Assembly (NCBI GenBank): GCA_052139595.1
Contig: JBKQWK010000248.1
Location: 1 to 9,462 of the forward strand
Reading direction: 5' to 3'
From: JBKQWK01 sp052139595
GTDB taxonomy: Bacteria; Actinomycetota; Thermoleophilia; UBA2241
Length of the DNA: 9,462 nt
A program made the translations under genes and the position numbers. Each line of letters begins with the position of its first letter. The stretch's first letter is position 1. Under the pieces are notes generated by a model that was given only the letters and a program-made list of their open reading frames with translations, had not been told where the DNA came from and searched no databases. Below, piece by piece: positions 5,888-9,462 of the stretch.

Positions 5888-7267
5888 GTGGAGAAAGTCG
5901 AGTGCATCGTTGTTGGCGGCGGCCTCGCCGGCCTGGCGGCGGCCTACGGCTTGGCTGGCGCTGGCCTTGAGGTCATGCTCCTCGAGCGTGGTGATTACGC
6001 CGGCGCCAAGAACGTCACCGGCGGGCGCCTCTACGTCAGCCCGCTGCGCGACGTCTACCCCGAACTGTGGTCAGAGGCGCCGTTCGAGCGCGCCGTCGCT
6101 CGCGAACTGATAACCATGATTGGCGACGGCGCGCAGACGACGATCGAGATCGCTGCCGACAGTTTTCTCGGTGAACACCCGCAGTCACACACGCTGCGCC
6201 GGGCCCGCTTCGACCAGTGGTTTTCTGAGCGTGTCAGCGAGCGTGGCGCCATGGTGCTGCCGAAGATGAAGGTCGACGCTCTCCTGCGCGCGCCGTCTGG
6301 ACCAGGCACGCGCCGCCCCGGCGGCGGCAGCGTGGCACTTGCCGCCGGGGCGGCGACCGCCAACGGGGCGGCTACCGTGAACCCCGGTCGCGTGATCGGC
6401 ATTCGCGCTGGCGACGACGAGATCGCGGCCGATGTCGTCGTTGTCGCCGAAGGCGTCCTCGGTCTGCTCGCCAGCGAAGCGGGCCTGCGACCGGCACCGG
6501 CGGCAAAAGACCATGCGCTTGGTTACAAGGAAGTGATCGAGCTGCCGGCACAGACGATCGAGGACCGCTGGCATTTGAACCCTGGCGAGGGCGCAGCGCA
6601 ACTCTTCATGGGCGCCGTGACGCGCGGCATGCTCGGTGGTGGCTTTCTCTACACCAATAAAGAGTCGATTTCGCTCGGCATTGTCGTCGGCATGGAGCAG
6701 ATGCGCAGCCGCACCGACGACCTCGAGAGCTGGCAGCTGCTCGACGAGTTCAAAGAGCTGGCGCAGATCAAGCCGCTTATCGCCGGCGGCACTGTCGCCG
6801 AGTATTCGGCTCACGCCATTGCCGAAGGCGGTATGGCGCAGGTGCCGCAGCTCTACGGCGATGGCTACCTGCTTGTCGGTGATGTCGCCGGACTGTCGTT
6901 GAACGCCCTCGTCACGGTGCGTGGTATGGATTTCGCCATCGCCAGCGGCTATCACGCCGCGCAGACGATCATCGCTGCCAAGAAGGCCGGCGATCTCTCG
7001 GCCAGCGGTCTCGCCGGCTACGCGACACGCTTGCAGCAGAGCTTCGTCTTGCGCGATCTGCAGACCAGCCGGGCGATTCCCGGCATCATCGAGAATGCGC
7101 GCCTGTTCACGCACTATCCGCGTGCCGTCTCGCACCTGCTCGAGCAGGTGTACACGATGGGCCCGCGGGCACAGAGCAAGCTCTCCACTACGGTCCTCAA
7201 AGGGCTGCAGCACGAATTTCTCAATCTCGCCACGATCAAAGACCTGTGGTCACTGAAAGGCATGTGA
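5888..7267 (+). CDS. fixC: FixC/EtfC flavoprotein (ETF-quinone oxidoreductase family)
   Basis: FAD protein of the geranylgeranyl reductase / ETF-quinone oxidoreductase family and the quinone-side subunit of FixABCX complexes at the inner membrane. The FAD-binding fold opens the protein: VVGGGLAGLAAAYGLAGAG (residues 8-26), with E33 ending the second strand (LLERG). GAKNVTGGRLY (39-49), VVVAEGVLGLL (184-194) and GDVAGLSLNALVTVRGMDFAI (331-351) are FixC hallmarks. At 459 residues it lacks the C-terminal ferredoxin domain of mitochondrial ETF-QO, supplied here by the next gene, fixX. GTG 5888 is chosen because GGAGGAG (5876-5882) lies 5 bases upstream. Residues 136-166 form a Gly/Ala/Pro-rich insert not expected in FixC. 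The ATG of fixX follows 7 bases after the stop. A single-gene role as plain ETF-quinone oxidoreductase is the alternative. Confidence 0.93.
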   Translation: MEKVECIVVGGGLAGLAAAYGLAGAGLEVMLLERGDYAGAKNVTGGRLYVSPLRDVYPELWSEAPFERAVARELITMIGDGAQTTIEIAADSFLGEHPQSHTLRRARFDQWFSERVSERGAMVLPKMKVDALLRAPSGPGTRRPGGGSVALAAGAATANGAATVNPGRVIGIRAGDDEIAADVVVVAEGVLGLLASEAGLRPAPAAKDHALGYKEVIELPAQTIEDRWHLNPGEGAAQLFMGAVTRGMLGGGFLYTNKESISLGIVVGMEQMRSRTDDLESWQLLDEFKELAQIKPLIAGGTVAEYSAHAIAEGGMAQVPQLYGDGYLLVGDVAGLSLNALVTVRGMDFAIASGYHAAQTIIAAKKAGDLSASGLAGYATRLQQSFVLRDLQTSRAIPGIIENARLFTHYPRAVSHLLEQVYTMGPRAQSKLSTTVLKGLQHEFLNLATIKDLWSLKGM

Positions 7268-7274
7268 GGACGAC

Positions 7275-7556
7275 ATGGCCATGAAGATCGACGCCAAGCT
7301 GGGGCTCAATGTCTTCAAGCTCGACAAGCAGCCGCACATCGTTATCGACAACCAGATCTGCCAGACGGTGTGCATCAAGCGCGTCTGTCTGACGGTCTGC
7401 CCGGCCGACCTCTATGAACTCGACGATCAGGGCAAGATCGTCGTCAACTGGGAGGGCTGTCTGGAGTGCGGCACCTGTCTCATCTGCTGTGATAACCGTG
7501 CCCTGACGTGGACCTATCCACGTGGTGAGTACGGGGTGCAGTATCGCCTGAGTTGA
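7275..7556 (+). CDS. fixX: FixX/EtfX ferredoxin-like protein
   Basis: A 93-residue iron-sulfur protein that relays electrons in the FixABCX complex. Conserved FixX features: KLGLNVFKLDKQPHIVI at residues 8-24, CPADLY (C42), GCLECGTC (C62, C65, C68), and the C-terminal YPRGEYGVQYRLS. There are nine cysteines: C29, C33, C38 and C42 in the first half, and C62, C65, C68, C71 and C72 in the second. That is enough for two [4Fe-4S] clusters, although the first group (spacings 3, 4, 3) is not the regular ferredoxin pattern. GAGGA (7266-7270) lies only 4 bases before ATG 7275; ATG 7281, two codons in, has a better 10-base spacing and may be used. Seven bases after fixC, so translation is probably linked to it. 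Confidence 0.92.
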   Translation: MAMKIDAKLGLNVFKLDKQPHIVIDNQICQTVCIKRVCLTVCPADLYELDDQGKIVVNWEGCLECGTCLICCDNRALTWTYPRGEYGVQYRLS

Positions 7557-7561
7557 CGTGA

Positions 7562-7600
7562 GGGCGGCCGGCGGCGCGGCTGACGCCGCGCCGGCCGCCC
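7562..7600 (+). other. Strong hairpin between fixX and fixA, abutting the fixA ribosome binding site
   Basis: GGGCGGCCGGC (7562-7572) pairs with GCCGGCCGCCC (7590-7600). Above a three-base bulge (GGC, 7573-7575), GCGGC (7576-7580) pairs with GCCGC (7585-7589) around a TGAC loop. The stem begins 5 bases after the fixX stop and ends 2 bases before the GGAAGGAG site of fixA (7603-7610). It could be an mRNA processing site, a partial terminator, or an insulator that keeps the fixA site single-stranded. Confidence 0.6.
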
Positions 7601-7602
7601 CA

Positions 7603-7617
7603 GGAAGGAGTCCGTTG
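7603..7617 (+). promoter_or_regulatory. Ribosome binding site deciding the TTG start of fixA
   Basis: GGAAGGAG (7603-7610) is followed by TCCG and TTG (7615-7617). The only upstream start, GTG 7558, would translate through the hairpin and add 19 residues foreign to the family; TTG gives the usual N-terminus DIIVCVKTNPD. Confidence 0.7.
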
Positions 7618-8400
7618 GACATCATCGTCTGTGTGAAGACCAACCCGGATCTGCAGATGATCCGCATCAAGAATCGGGAGCCGGTACTTGAGGCGATTCC
7701 GTACAAAGTCGGTGATCTTGAGAAGAACGCCCTGGAGGCGGCGCTGCAGCTGCGCGACGCCGCCGGTGGCGGCACCATCACAGCGCTGACCGTGGCTGAG
7801 GGCAATCGCAAGGTCAAGGAGACGCTGAAAGAGGCGCTGGCCATGGGCGCCGATGAGGGGGCGATCATTGCCGATCCGGCTTTGGAAGTGACCGATCAGG
7901 CGGCGCTGGCAGCGGCGCTGGCCGCCGCCATAACGAAAATCGGCCACTGCGACTTGGTCCTCTTCGGTGAGGGCTCGACCGACAACTACAGCGGTCAGGT
8001 GGGTTCACGCGTTGCCGAGCTGCTCGGCTGGCCGCAGGTCGGCAACGCGCGCAAGCTTGCGTTGGCGGATGGAGCAGTGCGCGTCGAGCGCAGTATGGAC
8101 GATCTCATTGAGACGCTGGCAGTGTCGTCGCCAGCGGCCGTCACGGTCGTCAGCGAGATCAACGAGCCCCGTCTGCCCAGCCTCATGAACATCATGAAGG
8201 CGGGCAAGAAGCCGCTGCAGGAATGGTCGCTGGCCGACCTTGGTCTCGAGACCGGTGCTGCAGCGGCGCAGAAGACCGTGCTCAGCAATCTGGCCGAAGA
8301 GCAGGATCGCAAGCACATCCTCTTCTCTGGTAGTCCGGCCGAGCAGGCCGACGCGCTGGTCAGTGCCCTGGTCAAAGAAGGCATCGTGGGGAGGTCGTGA
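7615..8400 (+). CDS. fixA: FixA / electron transfer flavoprotein beta subunit
   Basis: Small subunit of the electron-transfer flavoprotein, 261 residues from a TTG start. In FixABCX complexes it carries the bifurcating flavin and takes electrons from NADH; in ordinary ETFs this site binds AMP. Visible motifs: DIIVCVKTNPD at the N-terminus, VGDLEKNALEAALQLRD (32-48), LTVAEGNRKVKETLKEALAMGAD (58-80), FGEGSTDNYSGQVGSRVAEL (117-136), and the beta-subunit signature region EINEPRLPSLMNIMKAGKKP (181-200). The GEGSTDNYSGQVG stretch resembles FixA proteins (GDGSSDLYAQQVG in E. coli, from memory) rather than housekeeping EtfB, supporting the Fix assignment. The TGA stop overlaps the ATG of fixB by one base, so translational coupling is expected. 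Whether this pair actually bifurcates must be tested. Confidence 0.93.
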   Translation: MDIIVCVKTNPDLQMIRIKNREPVLEAIPYKVGDLEKNALEAALQLRDAAGGGTITALTVAEGNRKVKETLKEALAMGADEGAIIADPALEVTDQAALAAALAAAITKIGHCDLVLFGEGSTDNYSGQVGSRVAELLGWPQVGNARKLALADGAVRVERSMDDLIETLAVSSPAAVTVVSEINEPRLPSLMNIMKAGKKPLQEWSLADLGLETGAAAAQKTVLSNLAEEQDRKHILFSGSPAEQADALVSALVKEGIVGRS

Positions 8401-9350
8401 TGGCCGAGGTGCTCGTCTACAGCGAGAAGACGGCCGCCGCTTTGGAGCTGGTGGCCAAAGGCAGTGACTTTGCGACTGAGCTTGGTATGGGAGTGAGCGT
8501 CGCCTTGCTGGGCCCGGGTGCGGGCGAGGCTGCGGCTGCGTGCGCAGCCCACGGCGCCGGCCGGGTGTTTGTCGACGAAGACGTGGTCTTCGCCGAGCGC
8601 CAGACCGACACGGTGGCGGAGGGGCTGGCGCGCCTGGCGCGGCAGTGCGAGGCGCGCGTCGTGCTTCTCGGCAGCACCCGTCGCGGCAAGGAACTCGCCG
8701 GCCGGTTGGCACAGAAGCTTGGCGCCGGCTGTGTGACCGACGTCAATAGTCTGGCGATCGAGGACGGTCGCCTTGTCGCCGGTCGCTACGCCTTCGGCGG
8801 TACGACCGTCGCCCGCGAACGCGTTGAGACGGCGATCCAGGTACTGGCGGTCATGCCGAAGACGTTCGAGATCGGTGTCCTTGCGGCTGGTGCCGGCGAG
8901 GTCGTGACCGTACGACTAGGCGTGCCTGCCTCCGCTGTGCAGGTCGTCGAACGACGCGCCAAAGAGGGCGAGGTTGTCGACCTGACGGCGGCGGCGCGCA
9001 TTGTCGGTGTCGGTCGCGGCTTTGCCAAGCGCGAGGATCTGCTGCTGGGCGAGCGGTTGGCTGCCGCCCTGGCAGCCGAACTCGCCTGTACAAAGAGTCT
9101 GGCCGACTTCGAATGGATGCCGGAAGACCGCATCCTCGGCCTGAGCGGCGCCAAGACGAAGCCCGATCTCTACCTCGCCGTCGGCGTGTCGGGGCAGATC
9201 CAGCACACCGTCGGCGTCAGCTCGGCCAAGCTCATCGCTGCCGTCAACACCGACAAAGAGGCGCCGATCTTTGCCCTCGCTGATTACGGCATCGTCGGTG
9301 ATCTCTACGAGGTCGTGCCGGCGATCGTCGCCCGCCTGGAGCAGCTGTAA
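8400..9350 (+). CDS. fixB: FixB / electron transfer flavoprotein alpha subunit
   Basis: Large ETF subunit, 316 residues, which binds the electron-transferring FAD in its C-terminal domain and pairs with FixA. The N-terminal half has LGSTRRGKELAGRLAQKLGAG (90-110) and DGRLVAGRYAFGGTTVARE (122-140), typical of the alpha-subunit nucleotide-like fold. The FAD domain has VGVGRGFAKRED (202-213), MPEDRILGLSGAKTKPDLYL (240-259) and the ETF-alpha signature VGVSGQIQHTVG (261-272), ending in APIFALADYGIVGDLYEVVP. There is no fused N-terminal ferredoxin domain. ATG 8400 is chosen because GGGGAGG (8388-8394) is 5 bases upstream; a GTG one codon earlier is too close. K232 stands where many ETF alpha subunits have the arginine that contacts the flavin. 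Last gene of the block, followed by a hairpin. Confidence 0.94.
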   Translation: MAEVLVYSEKTAAALELVAKGSDFATELGMGVSVALLGPGAGEAAAACAAHGAGRVFVDEDVVFAERQTDTVAEGLARLARQCEARVVLLGSTRRGKELAGRLAQKLGAGCVTDVNSLAIEDGRLVAGRYAFGGTTVARERVETAIQVLAVMPKTFEIGVLAAGAGEVVTVRLGVPASAVQVVERRAKEGEVVDLTAAARIVGVGRGFAKREDLLLGERLAAALAAELACTKSLADFEWMPEDRILGLSGAKTKPDLYLAVGVSGQIQHTVGVSSAKLIAAVNTDKEAPIFALADYGIVGDLYEVVPAIVARLEQL

Positions 9351-9374
9351 GGGCAGACACGGGTAAAGTAGTAC

Positions 9375-9405
9375 CGGCCGGGGCGGCAAGTTACCGCCCC
9401 GGCCG
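9375..9405 (+). terminator. GC-rich hairpin between convergent fixB and zinc-ribbon gene
   Basis: CGGCCGGGGCGG (9375-9386) and CCGCCCCGGCCG (9394-9405) are perfect 12-base inverted repeats around a CAAGTTA loop. The stem starts 24 bases after the fixB stop and ends 6 bases before the stop of the convergent gene, the expected place for a bidirectional terminator. No U-tract follows on the plus strand. On the minus strand the following sequence GTACTACTTT is only weakly T-rich. Confidence 0.6.
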
Positions 9406-9411
9406 ACTCGA

Positions 9412-9462
9412 CTAGCCTTCGCGCGTCAGCGGCGTGCCGCACTTGGGGCAGACCTTCTTGTT
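9412..9462 (-). CDS. Partial CDS: C-terminus of a zinc-ribbon protein
   Basis: Read leftward from the right edge, the frame gives NKKVCPKCGTPLTREG followed by a TAG stop (complement of 9412-9414). Only 16 codons are in the window. CPKCG is the second half of a typical zinc-ribbon (Cys-x2-Cys-Gly), a metal-binding knuckle found in many small bacterial proteins and at the ends of larger ones. It is convergent with fixB across the 9375-9405 hairpin. What the rest of the protein is cannot be told. Confidence 0.7.
   Translation of the reverse strand, partial: NKKVCPKCGTPLTREG

Noticed and set aside
4651..5907. Long minus-strand open frame of 418 codons opposite the acyl-CoA dehydrogenase
   Set aside because: It is the antisense shadow of a clear dehydrogenase gene in GC-rich DNA, with low-complexity Arg/Ala/His-rich translation and no family motifs.
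6185..7213. Minus-strand open frame of 342 codons opposite fixC
   Set aside because: Antisense shadow of fixC; no recognisable domain and no convincing ribosome binding site.
1..9462. CRISPR arrays, tRNA or rRNA genes, insertion sequences, phage genes
   Set aside because: I saw no regularly spaced repeats, no cloverleaf or rRNA-like sequence, and no transposase or integrase motifs in any frame.

Overview
GC-rich bacterial DNA. Shine-Dalgarno sequences are strong (GGAGG types), GTG and TTG starts are used, and the intergenic hairpins are GC-rich and mostly lack U-tracts. This would fit an actinobacterium-like organism, but I see no marker gene and the assignment is weak. Every gap between genes is shorter than 300 bases.

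Layout. The left part is read leftward (minus strand): a possible partial gene at the edge (1-81), an Amt-family ammonium transporter (150-1391), and a two-subunit class I CoA-transferase of the glutaconate CoA-transferase type (B subunit 1643-2560, A subunit 2565-3542, order A then B, 4 bases apart). A divergent promoter region (3543-3770) separates this pair from a rightward DUF3870 protein (3771-4124). After a candidate Rho-independent terminator (4280-4316) comes a rightward block: an acyl-CoA dehydrogenase (4390-5619), FixC/EtfC (5888-7267), FixX/EtfX (7275-7556), FixA/EtfB (7615-8400) and FixB/EtfA (8400-9350). A GC-rich hairpin (9375-9405) closes the block. The last 51 bases are the 3' end of a leftward zinc-ribbon gene.

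How the genes may work together. The CoA-transferase would activate a carboxylic acid to its CoA thioester. The acyl-CoA dehydrogenase would oxidise (or, in reverse, reduce) that thioester. FixA/FixB form an electron-transfer flavoprotein of the Fix type, and FixC (flavoprotein, quinone-reactive family) with FixX (ferredoxin-like) complete a FixABCX complex, which in characterised bacteria bifurcates electrons between quinone and ferredoxin or flavodoxin. The organic acid substrate cannot be read from the sequence. The link between the CoA-transferase and the dehydrogenase/Fix block is inferred from adjacency; the two are divergent, not one operon. The ammonium transporter looks independent.

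Points for a second look: several strong hairpins inside the acd-fix block, one directly against the fixA ribosome binding site; a terminator-like hairpin in what may be the acd leader; a 50-residue Pro/Asp-rich N-terminal extension on the CoA-transferase B subunit; an unusual catalytic-glutamate motif in the dehydrogenase; and a 30-residue low-complexity insert in FixC.
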